Shown here: positions 36,232 through 44,429 of the stretch, piece after piece
Position numbering within the stretch: the stretch's first letter is position 1
Layout: every line of letters begins with the position of its first letter
Assembly: GCF_010730195.1 (NCBI RefSeq)
Contig: NZ_AP022613.1
Span: 1,240,001 to 1,304,000, forward strand
Direction: 5' to 3'
DNA length: 64,000 nt
Origin: Mycobacterium conspicuum
GTDB taxonomy: Bacteria > Actinomycetota > Actinomycetes > Mycobacteriales > Mycobacteriaceae
Translations under genes and position numbers: made by a program
The notes under the pieces: generated by a model
The model's input: the letters and a program-made list of their open reading frames with translations, nothing else
Databases searched by the model: none
Told to the model about the DNA's origin: nothing

Positions 36232-36522
36232 CTAGACGGCGCCGCGGCCGGGATTTGCCGTCGGGGGTGCGACGCCGACGCCCGCGTGAGCGTCTTTGCG
36301 GCGCCTCAGTCCGGCAAGTCCGCCCAGGCCAAGTAGGCCGAGCAGCCCCCACAGCCCTGAGTTGTCGCTGGGCTGATCGTTGGTGGTGGTGTTGGTGTTG
36401 TCGGCCAATGTCGTGGTGGTCGGCGCCGGCGCGGTCGCGGCTTGGACGGTGGCGTTGGCAACGCCTGCACCACCGAACAACAGCGCCCCGGTGGCAGAAA
36501 TGACTGCGATAGTCCTACGCAT
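36232..36522 (-). CDS. exported WGxxG-type small membrane-anchored protein
   Basis: Predicted 96-residue protein. The start at 36522 (MRRTIAVISATGALLF) has AGGAG six bases upstream. A signal peptide ends near VANA, followed by a Thr/Asn-rich linker (TTTTLADNTNTTTNDQPS) and a C-terminal WGLLGLLGLGGLAGLRRRK, the Trp-Gly hydrophobic stretch with a basic stop that resembles a sorting-type C-terminal tail. Such WGxxGxxG proteins are known hypothetical proteins in actinobacteria and cyanobacteria. Function unknown. Confidence 0.72.
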   Translation of the reverse strand: MRRTIAVISATGALLFGGAGVANATVQAATAPAPTTTTLADNTNTTTNDQPSDNSGLWGLLGLLGLGGLAGLRRRKDAHAGVGVAPPTANPGRGAV

Positions 36523-36844
36523 GTTCAACTCCTGTTGGGTTTTCGTCGGTCCAATCCCGTTGCGGGATCGCAACCGAGTTCAGGACCAGGTTGTTCCAGC
36601 CCCATTTGGGCAACGCCGGCCCGAGGTCAGCGCTGCGAGGGTGGGCTACCCAGCGGGTGAACGACGAAACACGCGCCAACTCGCAGGGCAGATGGCGGGC
36701 GGATGGCGCCGGTGAGAATATATGCGGCGCAAGGTTTTTCTCTCGCCGAACGCCGCCGATGTTCCAATCGGGCACATGATGGGTAGCCGACCCAGTGGCG
36801 TTCTGCGCTGACCCAAGCCCATCGACACAGGGAGACGAACCTGA
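36523..36844. other. intergenic region, no gene seen
   Basis: This 322-bp stretch separates the WGxxG gene from the divergent ferritin-like gene and must carry both promoters. No convincing short gene, hairpin or palindrome was found in it. Confidence 0.5.
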
Positions 36845-37807
36845 ATGACTTCCCCCGAAAGAACGACACTTCTCGCGCAATTGCGCACGATCCTGCAGCT
36901 CACAGGGACCGAGATCCAGGTCGCTGAAACGCGCATCGCCCAGGCGCGCACCGAGGCGGTGCGTCGTGAGCTGACACAGAACGCGGCGAACGCCCGCGAC
37001 CGCGCTGAGGCTATCGAGACCGCGATCCGGCAGCTGGGCGGCTATCCCGATGTGATCGGTCCCTTCCTTGGTCGCGCCGCCGCGGCCGTCAAGGCCCTGA
37101 CGGAACAGGCCCAACCGTTCGACGAGGCGCTGCTGGGAGACCTCGCGCTCGAGGGCCAGCTTCTCGACCGGGCCCGCTACATCAAGGCGCTGGCCGTTGC
37201 CGCGAAGCAGCGCGAAATCGAGGATCTGGCGAGCCGCTTGATCACGGCGCACTCGGCGACGGTGGAGTGGCTCACCACGGTGCTGGCCGAAGACGCGCTC
37301 GGTGGGCCGGCCGCGCTGCGTCGCACCCCGCTGCAGGCGGCCGCCGGCACCGCTGTGAAGATGTTCAACCTTCCGGTTGCCTGGTCCGCGCGCGGAGTGG
37401 ACCGCGCCGCCGAAGCGCTGCGCTCTACCGGGCCGACCTTCAAGGACCTGGTGAATCGGGGCGGTCATGCCACCGACGTGGCAGCGAAGGCGCTGACCGC
37501 CTCGCGGGACGCCGCCCTGGGAGCCGCCGAGAGGGTTACCCGCAGGGAAGGGGCCGACGATGTCGCCGCGACGCTGCATTCGGCTCGCGCCCGCGCGGGC
37601 GTCCTGCAGGCCGACGAACTGCCGATCCCCGACTACGACGACCTCAACGTCAGTGACGCGGTTGCTGCGGTGAAGGAACTCAGCGATCCAGGTGACGTTC
37701 GGGCAATCATTGCCTACGAAGAGGCGAACAAGAATCGCCAGCGGGTGGTATCGGCTGCGCAGACCCGTGTCGCGGCGATCGCGCAAGAAGTGATCGGCGT
37801 CAACTAG
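36845..37807 (+). CDS. ferritin-like helical protein with C-terminal helical module
   Basis: Predicted 320-residue, all-helical protein. Residues ~5-155 look like a ferritin-like four-helix bundle (LRTILQLTGTEIQVAETRIA, ALLGDLALEGQLLDRARYIK, LASRLITAHSATVEWLTTVL). A linker helix region contains the Ala-rich DVAAKALTASRDAALGAAE. The last 65 residues (LPIPDYDDLNVSDAVAAVKE, then DVRAIIAYEEANKNRQRV) form a distinct module seen in other actinobacterial proteins. Metal ligands are incomplete by eye, so iron storage is not claimed. Stand-alone transcript ending in a strong hairpin. Confidence 0.7.
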   Translation: MTSPERTTLLAQLRTILQLTGTEIQVAETRIAQARTEAVRRELTQNAANARDRAEAIETAIRQLGGYPDVIGPFLGRAAAAVKALTEQAQPFDEALLGDLALEGQLLDRARYIKALAVAAKQREIEDLASRLITAHSATVEWLTTVLAEDALGGPAALRRTPLQAAAGTAVKMFNLPVAWSARGVDRAAEALRSTGPTFKDLVNRGGHATDVAAKALTASRDAALGAAERVTRREGADDVAATLHSARARAGVLQADELPIPDYDDLNVSDAVAAVKELSDPGDVRAIIAYEEANKNRQRVVSAAQTRVAAIAQEVIGVN

Positions 37808-37820
37808 CCCACATCTGGCC

Positions 37821-37862
37821 CTCATCGCCGCCGCTGGTCTTCGGGTCGGCGGCGGCGATGGG
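37821..37862 (+). terminator. hairpin terminator after the ferritin-like gene
   Basis: CATCGCCGCCGC at 37823-37834 pairs perfectly with GCGGCGGCGATG at 37849-37860, with two further outer pairs (one G-U) and a 14-base loop. It starts 14 bp after the stop codon. There is no T-run. Confidence 0.7.
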
Positions 37863-37930
37863 ATGCGCTGCGTGGACCGTCGTTTTGAGATATCGCTACG
37901 GTTAGGGACGATGATCTCGATAGCGACGGA

Positions 37931-38872
37931 ATGAAGATGACTGCAGATCAATCCATGCATGCGCAGGTCGACAGCCACGCGGCGGATCCCGCCGACGTCG
38001 GTTTCCGCATCGATCCCGTGCTGGCCCGCAGTTGGTTGTTGGTCAACGGCGCGCACGCCGACCGGTTCGAGTCCGCCGCGCGGTCTCGCGCCGACATCGT
38101 CGTCCTCGACATCGAGGATGCGGTCGCCCCGAAAGACAAGGACGGGGCGCGCGACAACGTCGTGCGCTGGCTCGGCAGCGACAAGGCGGACTGGGTGCGC
38201 ATCAACGGCTTCGGCACACCCTGGTGGGCGGACGACATCGCGGCACTGGCCGACAGCTCGGTCGGCGGGGTGATGTTGGCGATGGTCGAATCGGTGGATC
38301 ATGTCACCGAGACGGCGCGACGCTTGCCCAATGTGCCGATCGTGGCCCTGGTCGAGACGGCTCGGGGTCTGGAGCGCATCACCGAGATCGCCGCGACCAA
38401 AGGCACTTTCCGGCTCGCGTTCGGCATCGGCGATTTCCGCCGCGACACCGGCTTCGGTGAGGACCCGACCACGCTGGCCTACGCACGTTCGCGCTTCACC
38501 ATCGCCGCGAAGGCGGCCAACCTGCCCAGCGCGATCGACGGGCCGACCATCGGATCCAATGCGTTGAAACTCATCGAGGCCACCGCCGTCTCCGTCGAGT
38601 TCGGGATGACGGGCAAGATCTGCCTCACACCGGACCAGTGTGCGGTGGTGAATGAGGGCCTTTCGCCGTCGCAGGACGAAATCGCTTGGGCAAAAGAGTT
38701 TTTCGGCGAGTTCGAACGCGACGGGGGAGAGATCCGCAACGGTTCGGACCTGCCGCGCATCGCCCGGGCCACCAAAATCCTCGACCTGGCCCGCGCCTAC
38801 GGCATCGAAGTCTCCGAGTTCGACGACGAAAAGGTGCATAGCCCCGCCCCGACGGACACCTACCACTACTGA
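37931..38872 (+). CDS. HpcH/HpaI aldolase / citrate lyase beta-like protein
   Basis: TIM-barrel C-C lyase of 313 residues, CitE-like. Conserved parts are RSWLLVNGAHADRFESAA, then VVLDIEDAVAPKDKDGARDN (metal and CoA region), DWVRINGFGTPWWADDI with the Arg, VALVETARGLERITEI with the catalytic Glu, and FGIGDFRRDTGF. FGMTGKICLTPDQ follows. Stand-alone CitE-like enzymes act on malyl- or citramalyl-type CoA esters; the substrate here is unknown. First gene of a run with a DoxX and a DsbA-like gene. Confidence 0.87.
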   Translation: MKMTADQSMHAQVDSHAADPADVGFRIDPVLARSWLLVNGAHADRFESAARSRADIVVLDIEDAVAPKDKDGARDNVVRWLGSDKADWVRINGFGTPWWADDIAALADSSVGGVMLAMVESVDHVTETARRLPNVPIVALVETARGLERITEIAATKGTFRLAFGIGDFRRDTGFGEDPTTLAYARSRFTIAAKAANLPSAIDGPTIGSNALKLIEATAVSVEFGMTGKICLTPDQCAVVNEGLSPSQDEIAWAKEFFGEFERDGGEIRNGSDLPRIARATKILDLARAYGIEVSEFDDEKVHSPAPTDTYHY

Positions 38873-38881
38873 GGAGACGAC

Positions 38882-39220
38882 ATGGCCACGTCAACCTATG
38901 ACGCGTTGGGCGCTTACCTGGCGGCGAGCGCGATCGGCGATGCCATCCCGCTGCCCTTCGTGACGCAGGTGCTGGACACGATCAATTTTCCGCCCCGATA
39001 CCGGTGGATATTCGCACCGATCAAGGCCGCCGCCGCGATCGGGTTGTTCTCTGCCCGTTGGTTTCCCGGCCTGGCCCGGCTGACGACCGCTATGCTCACG
39101 GTTTATTTCGTGCTGGCCGTGGGCTTTCACGCCAGAGCCCGCGATCTGAGTGTCGCCACCGTCGGGGCGGCGGCCAACGCGGCGATCTTCGCCGCACTGA
39201 CGGCGAGAAGGAACCGATGA
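38882..39220 (+). CDS. DoxX-like small membrane protein
   Basis: Predicted 112-residue protein with four hydrophobic segments, the size and layout of DoxX/DoxX_2 proteins (YLAASAIGDAIPLPFVTQVL, WIFAPIKAAAAIGLFSARWF, LTTAMLTVYFVLAVGFHARA). It sits 9 bp after the HpcH gene and overlaps the DsbA-like gene by ATGA, so the three are one operon. DoxX proteins are linked to redox or thiol stress in mycobacteria, which fits the neighbour. Confidence 0.75.
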   Translation: MATSTYDALGAYLAASAIGDAIPLPFVTQVLDTINFPPRYRWIFAPIKAAAAIGLFSARWFPGLARLTTAMLTVYFVLAVGFHARARDLSVATVGAAANAAIFAALTARRNR

Positions 39221-39918
39221 ACACCGTCGTGGATTTTCACTTCGACCCGATGTGCCCGTTCGCCTATCAGACGTCGCTGTGGATTCGTGACGTCCGCGAG
39301 CAATTGGGGATAACGATCAACTGGCGATTCTTCAGCCTGGAGGAGATCAACCGGGTCGAGGGCAAAAAGCACCCGTGGGAACGCGATTGGTCTTACGGCT
39401 GGTCGTTGATGCGGATCGGCGCGATGCTGGGGCGCACCGACATGGCGTTGCTGGACCAGTGGTACGCCGCGATCGGACACGAACTGCACGCGGCGGGCGG
39501 CAAACCGCACGACCCAGCGGTGGCGCGGCGGCTGCTGAGCACGATCGCCGACGAGGCGGTCTTCGACGCGGCGTTGGCCGACCCGACCACCCACGATGAC
39601 GTCCGCGCCGACCATCAGCGCGTCGTCGACGCCGGCGGATATGGCGTGCCGACGCTGTTTATGTTGGGGCAGTGCCTGTTCGGGCCGGTCCTGGTGGACC
39701 CGCCAACGGGGCCGGCCGCCCTGACGCTGTGGAACGTCGTAAAGGGCATGGCCGAACTGCCGCACGTCTACGAACTTCAGCGGCCGAAGACCCCGGCCGA
39801 CGCCGAACTCATCGGCCGTAGCCTGCGTCCATACCTCGACGGGCGTGATTGGGTCAGCATCAATCGCGGTGAAGTCCTCGATGTCGAGCGCCTCACCGGC
39901 GGCCGCGCATCCAGTTAG
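39217..39918 (+). CDS. DsbA-family thioredoxin-fold oxidoreductase, cytoplasmic
   Basis: Protein of 233 residues with a thioredoxin fold and helical insertion. The active site DPMCPFAYQTS has Cys13 as the only active-site cysteine, and the cis-Pro loop is GGYGVPTLFM. No signal peptide is present. The pattern resembles mycothiol-dependent enzymes such as the M. tuberculosis nitroreductase Rv2466c (CPWA there, from memory) and 2-hydroxychromene-2-carboxylate isomerases. The start at 39217 is fixed by the ATGA overlap with the DoxX gene. Ends 4 bp into the convergent HNH gene. Confidence 0.8.
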   Translation: MNTVVDFHFDPMCPFAYQTSLWIRDVREQLGITINWRFFSLEEINRVEGKKHPWERDWSYGWSLMRIGAMLGRTDMALLDQWYAAIGHELHAAGGKPHDPAVARRLLSTIADEAVFDAALADPTTHDDVRADHQRVVDAGGYGVPTLFMLGQCLFGPVLVDPPTGPAALTLWNVVKGMAELPHVYELQRPKTPADAELIGRSLRPYLDGRDWVSINRGEVLDVERLTGGRASS

Positions 39919-41189
39919 GCGGCGTGCCGAGCGATCGCGATGCCGACTCGGACCTCGACATCACTGATCGTGATCGCCGGCGCGCGCGGCGGGGCCCCGG
40001 ACCGATACCGATGACCCGTAGGAGTCGTGAATTCGACTGTGTGCGTGTGATTCTCGTCCACGCTGGTGCTCACCCGCCAGCCGGGGGTCTCCTTGGCGTA
40101 ATTGCAGGCCTCGCATGACCCCGCCCCGTTGGTCGCGGTGGTGGAACCGCCGTGGGCCCAGGGTTGCGCATGGTCGCGGTGCCGGATCGGCGCGTCGCAG
40201 TAGGGCGTGCGACAGCGTTGATCGCGCAATTCGATGAAGGCGGACAGGCCGCGGGGAAACAGCCGCGAGCGCGACTCCATCGCCACCAACGCCCCGGACC
40301 GGGGATGCGCATAGAGCCTGCGCAGCGTTGCCCGGGACCGCTGGTCGTCGACGGCGGCCGCCACCATCGCGCGGGCGACGGCTGCCGGGATGGGGCCGTA
40401 GCCGCACACGTCGGCCGGCGTGCTGTCACCGCCCAACAATGTTTCGTCCGTCAGCACCAGATTGACCGCGATGGGACTGGGAACCTCTGCGGCCCGGCCG
40501 GTGACACGTTCGACCAGCGTGTCCGCCATCACCTGTCCGCGGGACCGCCCGTCGCCGCGGATGTCGGCCTCGCGACGCAGCGCCGCGTACACCGACACGC
40601 CCTGCGCCACCGGCAACAGGGCGGTCAAATACGTCATGGTGTCGGGCGCCGGCCGGATGGTGACCGTTCGTTCGGTCTCGGCCTTTGCCGCCCGGTCGAC
40701 GACGGCGTGCGGGTCCAGCCGGTAGGCGATCGCCTTGGCGGCGGCGGCTATTCGCGCATCACCCATCCCGTCGAGACCCGCCGGGTCGCCGCACAACTCG
40801 GCATCCAGCGTGCGCCGGTCATCGACGTCCAAACAGGCGCTCTCACGCACGATCAGGGTGGCGCGCCACTCGGACAGCGCTCCGGATTCCAGCGCCTGCA
40901 GGGTGTGCGGCATCTCATGCACCAGCGCCTTGGCGAACCCGAGATGCCGCCCTCCGCGGGCCGGCGAGTCTCGCCTGGCCAACGCGATCTCGTGCGCCAC
41001 ACCGCGTCCGCGCCGGGCGGCCGGCACACCGGCATCCGCCTCGGCGGAGCGACGCGCGGCGTCCAGCGCGGCGGCCGCCCGAGCCTGTCCCGCGGCCGCC
41101 GCCGATTTCACCCGCTCCAGCTCAGCGATCTTGTCGATCAACGCCGACTGGCCCGCGGCCGGGTCGATCACCATCAAGGATTCGAACAT
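39915..41189 (-). CDS. 13E12-repeat family DUF222/HNH endonuclease-like protein
   Basis: Protein of 424 residues. The N-terminal DUF222 helical region includes IDKIAELERVKSAAAAGQAR; the C-terminal HNH domain is CRTPYCDAPIRHRDHAQPWA with GGSTTATNGAGSCEACN. The start at 41189 (MFESLMVIDPAA) is preferred because family members begin MF(D/E) and because the SOS box overlaps it. The family is multicopy in mycobacteria (REP13E12). Nuclease activity is likely but not shown. An insertion sequence lies just upstream. Confidence 0.88.
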   Translation of the reverse strand: MFESLMVIDPAAGQSALIDKIAELERVKSAAAAGQARAAAALDAARRSAEADAGVPAARRGRGVAHEIALARRDSPARGGRHLGFAKALVHEMPHTLQALESGALSEWRATLIVRESACLDVDDRRTLDAELCGDPAGLDGMGDARIAAAAKAIAYRLDPHAVVDRAAKAETERTVTIRPAPDTMTYLTALLPVAQGVSVYAALRREADIRGDGRSRGQVMADTLVERVTGRAAEVPSPIAVNLVLTDETLLGGDSTPADVCGYGPIPAAVARAMVAAAVDDQRSRATLRRLYAHPRSGALVAMESRSRLFPRGLSAFIELRDQRCRTPYCDAPIRHRDHAQPWAHGGSTTATNGAGSCEACNYAKETPGWRVSTSVDENHTHTVEFTTPTGHRYRSGAPPRAPAITISDVEVRVGIAIARHAA

Positions 41190-41197
41190 ACTTTCGA
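41182..41197 (-). promoter_or_regulatory. LexA/SOS box overlapping the HNH gene start codon
   Basis: TCGAACATACTTTCGA matches the mycobacterial SOS box TCGAAC-N4-GTTCGA at 11 of 12 defined positions. It overlaps the start codon at 41189, so the encoded MFE is partly set by the operator. An adjoining 14-bp palindrome TCGATTATAATCGA (41194-41207) shares four bases with it. Several M. tuberculosis 13E12 genes are reported to be LexA-controlled. Confidence 0.75.
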
Positions 41198-41220
41198 TTA
41201 TAATCGACACCGCCGACCGC

Positions 41221-41280
41221 GTTGACTCATCAGAAATGCGCGTGAATGGGGGCTTCGTTGCCTCATGGAAAATGCGCGCG
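41221..41280 (+). repeat. left end of the insertion sequence: two tandem repeat copies
   Basis: Outer copy at 41221-41244 (GTTGACTCAT...ATGCGCGTG) and inner copy at 41257-41280 (GTTGCCTCAT...ATGCGCGCG). The outer copy carries two substitutions in the conserved blocks. Start-to-start distance is 36 bp. Confidence 0.85.
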
Positions 41281-41332
41281 TGGACGGCGCGCCTGCCTGA
41301 TCGGTCAGCTATGACTTCGGTAGGCCCAGGTG

Positions 41333-42565
41333 ATGGGGTTGACATTGGCCGAGCGCAGGGCAGTGACGCAAGCAGCGGCGATCCGCTACCAGCAGGGCAG
41401 TAAGCGCGAGAAGAGTCGGATTCTCGACGAGTTGTGCGCCAACACCGGCTGGCACCGTAACCATGCCCGCAAGGCGCTCAAAGCCGCGCTGTCGCCCACG
41501 ATCGTCACCGTGCGCAGTTCCCGGCCGCTGACCTACGGGCCCGAGGTCATCGCGGCGCTGACGGTCTGCTGGACGGTGCTGGGAATGCCCGCCGGCAAAC
41601 GGCTCGCGCCCATGCTCGCAGAGCGGGTGGCCGTGCTGCGCCACTTCCGGGAGCTGACCATCAGCGATCAGACCGCGGCACTGCTGGTGTCGATGTCGGC
41701 GGCTACCATCGATCGCCGCCTGGCCGATGAACGAGCCAAACGCAAGATCAAGGGACGGGTGGGCACCAAGCCGGGGTCGCTGCTCAAAAGCCAGATCCCG
41801 GTGCGTACCTGGGCCGAATGGGATGACGCTGTGCCCGGCTTCGTTGAGATCGACACGGTCTTCCACGACGGCGGCCATCGCGGTGGGCGCCATGCCTTCA
41901 CGCTGACGGTCACCGACATCGCCACCGGCTGGACCGAGAACCGCTCAATTCCTGACCGGGCCGCCAAGAGCGTGTTGGCCGCCCTCAATCACATCGCCGC
42001 CACGATGCCGTTCCCGATCCTGGGCGTGGACTCCGACAACGGATCGGAATTCATCAACGATGACCTGCTGGCATGGTGTCAAAACCGCCGCATCACCTTC
42101 ACCCGAGCACGGCCAGCCAACAAGAACGACGGCTGCCACGTCGAGCAGAAGAACTGGGCAGTGGTACGCACAGTGGTCGGCTACTACCGTTACGACACCG
42201 CGTCAGAACTGTTGCTACTCAACGAAATCTGGCGACTGCAGTCGAACCTGACCAACTACTTCTCCCCCCAGCAGAAACTGATATCCAAAGTCCGCACAGG
42301 GGCCAAAGTGTCCAGGAAACATGACAAGGCCACCACCGCATTTCACCGCACGATCGACCACCCGGGCATAACCGTGGACCGCATCGTGGCGCTCAAGCGG
42401 AGCTACTCACTGATCAATCCCGCCGCCACCCAACGCCAGATCGCGGCGTTGAGCACTGAGCTCTTCACTCTGATCACCAGCAAAGCCGCAGACGGTGCCC
42501 CCGCCCCAGTCAACAAGCGCGCACGCTCACGTGAGGCAACGAATCACCCTTCGCGCGCATCTTGA
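41333..42565 (+). CDS. DDE transposase with rve integrase core
   Basis: Transposase of 410 residues. An N-terminal helix-turn-helix region (ILDELCANTGWHRNHARKAL) binds the ends. The DDE core is visible as PGFVEIDTVFHDGG (first Asp), ILGVDSDNGSEFIN (second Asp) and KNDGCHVEQKNWAVVR (Glu), so the enzyme looks catalytically intact. A GTG just before the ATG at 41333 is an alternative start. The last codons and the stop lie inside the right-end repeats, so the C-terminus and the DNA ends share sequence. Confidence 0.9.
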   Translation: MGLTLAERRAVTQAAAIRYQQGSKREKSRILDELCANTGWHRNHARKALKAALSPTIVTVRSSRPLTYGPEVIAALTVCWTVLGMPAGKRLAPMLAERVAVLRHFRELTISDQTAALLVSMSAATIDRRLADERAKRKIKGRVGTKPGSLLKSQIPVRTWAEWDDAVPGFVEIDTVFHDGGHRGGRHAFTLTVTDIATGWTENRSIPDRAAKSVLAALNHIAATMPFPILGVDSDNGSEFINDDLLAWCQNRRITFTRARPANKNDGCHVEQKNWAVVRTVVGYYRYDTASELLLLNEIWRLQSNLTNYFSPQQKLISKVRTGAKVSRKHDKATTAFHRTIDHPGITVDRIVALKRSYSLINPAATQRQIAALSTELFTLITSKAADGAPAPVNKRARSREATNHPSRAS

Positions 42566-42576
42566 CATGAGGCAAC
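42517..42576 (-). repeat. right end of the insertion sequence: two tandem repeat copies
   Basis: On the minus strand, outer copy at 42552-42576 (GTTGCCTCATG...ATGCGCGCG) and inner copy at 42517-42540 (GTTGCCTCACG...TGCGCGC). End-to-end distance is 36 bp, the same as on the left. Both overlap the transposase reading frame. Confidence 0.85.
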
Positions 42577-42599
42577 TAGCGACAACTGATTGTTGAAGC

Positions 42600-42953
42600 A
42601 TGGCCAAGCATCAGATCCGGACCGCTCGGATCTACGAAGACGTCGACCCCGACGACGGTCAGCGCGTGCTGGTCGATCGCATCTGGCCGCGCGGCATCCG
42701 CAAGGACGATCCCCGTGTCGGCGTCTGGTGCAAGGACGTCGCGCCGTCAAAGGAACTGCGTGAGTGGTACCACCACCGGCCGGAGCGCTTCGACGAATTC
42801 GCTAAGCGCTACCAGGCCGAGCTGTCCGGCAGCCCGGCGCTCGACGAACTGCGCCGGCTGGTCAAGGGCGGCGTCGTCACCCTGGTCACCGCGACCCGCG
42901 AGGTGGACGGCAGTCATGCTGCCGTCTTGGCCAAGCTGTTGAAGGGCCGTTAA
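42600..42953 (+). CDS. DUF488 family protein
   Basis: Predicted 117-residue protein with the DUF488 pattern: IRTARIYEDVDPDDGQRVLV, then DRIWPRGIRKDD, APSKELREWYHHRPERFDEF and LVTATREVDGSHAAVLA. The family is widespread, often short, and without a confirmed function. It starts 24 bp beyond the IS and is convergent with the DUF190 gene. In M. tuberculosis a DUF488 gene sits at the equivalent place, as I recall. Confidence 0.85.
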   Translation: MAKHQIRTARIYEDVDPDDGQRVLVDRIWPRGIRKDDPRVGVWCKDVAPSKELREWYHHRPERFDEFAKRYQAELSGSPALDELRRLVKGGVVTLVTATREVDGSHAAVLAKLLKGR

Positions 42954-42972
42954 TGCGACAAAATGGGTTGCC

Positions 42973-44067
42973 TCAGTAATCGTGTTCTGCCAGCGTGATA
43001 TCGCCGAGCCGCTCCGACTCGTCGAGTGACAGGGCGGCCGGCACCATCTCGCTGGTGACCAACCCATGGCGGGTGGTCAGCCCGTCGATGACGTCGAAGC
43101 TGCGCGCGATCGCCTCCGGTGTGTCGACGACGATCGTGGTCACCGGCACCCGCCGTGCGACCTGAAATAGCCTGTCCCCGTGCGGTTTATGGTCCCCGTA
43201 AAAGCCCCAGACGCCGCGCAGCACGGTCGCCCCGCGGGCGGTCTGGGAATGCAGCAGTCGCTGCACGATGGCGCGGTGGATCGGCAGCTCGTCATGGAAG
43301 GTGCCTTCGGCCGTGTACACCATCAGCTTCTGCCACAAGGTACGCCCATTCGCGTCGGTCGCGGGCAGCTCCTGCGGGCGCGCGAATCGCCGGCCATCGC
43401 GTTTGCACAGCCGGACTCGTTCCACGGTCAGCAGCGGATTGGGCACCAGGGTGGCGAGTTCTGTTGCGGCGGTTGACACTTGCGTCGTCGTCCCGATGCC
43501 GATGATCATCAGCGGCACGTTGGCGTTGCGACCGAAAAAGCGGGCGCGGCGGCGCTCGCCGTGAGCCGTGCCGTCGACACCCAAAAGCACTATGGCGCCG
43601 GCAAATCCGTGCCGATGAAGCAAATCGCACACCGCATACTGGGCCGGCTTGCCGCCGACGCGCTCCTGACGGCCCACATAGACGGTGAGCTTCGCCGCGT
43701 CGTCGTTGTGGCTGTCGAAGTTGCGCAGCGCGTCGGTGCCCAGTTGCGGGGTGACCAGCCGGGCGCGTTCCAGGGTCAGCAATCCGCGGTCGGTCATCGC
43801 GGCCACGTCACCCACCAGCTCACGGATCTTCGGCTCGACGTCGACCGCGGCGATCGCCACCGCCGGATCCTCGGACAGGCTCAGCGATATGTCGCTGCGC
43901 AGCTCGTGGCGCGGCCCGAAACTGGCTATGCCGCGCAGCATTACGCTGGTCGCGACGTCGCGGGCACCGAACAGGTCGAACATCGAATCGGCCAGGAACC
44001 GACCTCCGCCGGCAACGCGTTGGCGTTCGGCGAAGTAGGCGGTCAACTTCAGGCACGGCTGGTTCAT
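42973..44067 (-). CDS. triple DUF190-domain protein of the crcB operon
   Basis: Cytoplasmic protein of 364 residues built of three tandem DUF190-like units: residues ~5-90 (LKLTAYFAERQRVAGGGRFL), ~128-210 (AKLTVYVGRQERVGGKPAQY) and ~240-330 (QKLMVYTAEGTFHDELPIHR). DUF190 is PII-like and accompanies crcB genes in many bacteria. The start at 44067 overlaps the second crcB stop (ATGA). A role in sensing or gating for fluoride export is inferred from the operon. Confidence 0.87.
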   Translation of the reverse strand: MNQPCLKLTAYFAERQRVAGGGRFLADSMFDLFGARDVATSVMLRGIASFGPRHELRSDISLSLSEDPAVAIAAVDVEPKIRELVGDVAAMTDRGLLTLERARLVTPQLGTDALRNFDSHNDDAAKLTVYVGRQERVGGKPAQYAVCDLLHRHGFAGAIVLLGVDGTAHGERRRARFFGRNANVPLMIIGIGTTTQVSTAATELATLVPNPLLTVERVRLCKRDGRRFARPQELPATDANGRTLWQKLMVYTAEGTFHDELPIHRAIVQRLLHSQTARGATVLRGVWGFYGDHKPHGDRLFQVARRVPVTTIVVDTPEAIARSFDVIDGLTTRHGLVTSEMVPAALSLDESERLGDITLAEHDY

Positions 44068-44429
44068 ATTCGCCCCGCGATCCATTGTCCGAGTAACGCC
44101 GCGGCAAGGCCAAGCACCACGCTGACAACGAGATTCGTTGCCGCCGCCCACTTTCGGCGCTCCTCGCCGAGCCGCTGGGTTTCCAGCATCCAGGTCGAGA
44201 AGGTGGTGTAGGCGCCGACGAACGCGGTCCCGGTCAGCAGCGCGGCGTCCTTACTCAACGCCAGCCCGCCCAAGAATCCCAACAGCGCGGCGCCGGTGAT
44301 GTTCACCGTCAACGTGCCCAACGGAAACGGCCGGCCCGCGCGGCGCGTCACTTCCCGATCCACCAGGAAGCGCGTCACCGACCCGATACCGCCGATGAGC
44401 AGCACGCCCGCCCACACCAGCAGCGTCAT
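44064..44429 (-). CDS. crcB: CrcB/Fluc fluoride channel subunit, second copy
   Basis: Four-helix membrane protein of 121 residues. Fluc signatures are GGIGSVTRFLVDRE, the Asn-containing LTVNITGAALLGFLGG, and AFVGAYTTFSTWMLE with the TTFST break. Start fixed by the ATGA overlap with the first copy. Actinobacterial Fluc proteins often occur as two subunits that form an antiparallel heterodimer, so the two copies probably make one channel. It exports fluoride by passive flow. Confidence 0.9.
   Translation of the reverse strand: MTLLVWAGVLLIGGIGSVTRFLVDREVTRRAGRPFPLGTLTVNITGAALLGFLGGLALSKDAALLTGTAFVGAYTTFSTWMLETQRLGEERRKWAAATNLVVSVVLGLAAALLGQWIAGRI

Larger units (their letters stand above)
41221..42576 (+). 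mobile_element. insertion sequence with doubled terminal inverted repeats
   Basis: About 1.36 kb bounded by related inverted repeats, with one DDE transposase gene. Each end has two copies of a ~24-bp repeat with consensus GTTGCCTCAT then a 4-6 base spacer then ATGCGCGCG, spaced exactly 36 bp apart. No target-site duplication was visible at the outer ends (flanks ...CCGACCGC and TAGCGACA...). It lies between the HNH gene and the DUF488 gene, which are adjacent in the related M. tuberculosis order. IS family not assigned. Confidence 0.85.

Noticed and set aside
36515..38866. 783-codon open frame on the minus strand
   Set aside because: It runs antisense through the ferritin-like and HpcH genes, and its translation is His/Arg/Gly-rich without domains.
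41200..42600. Target-site duplication flanking the insertion sequence
   Set aside because: Bases outside the outer repeats (CCGACCGC and TAGCGACA) do not match, nor do those outside the inner repeats.
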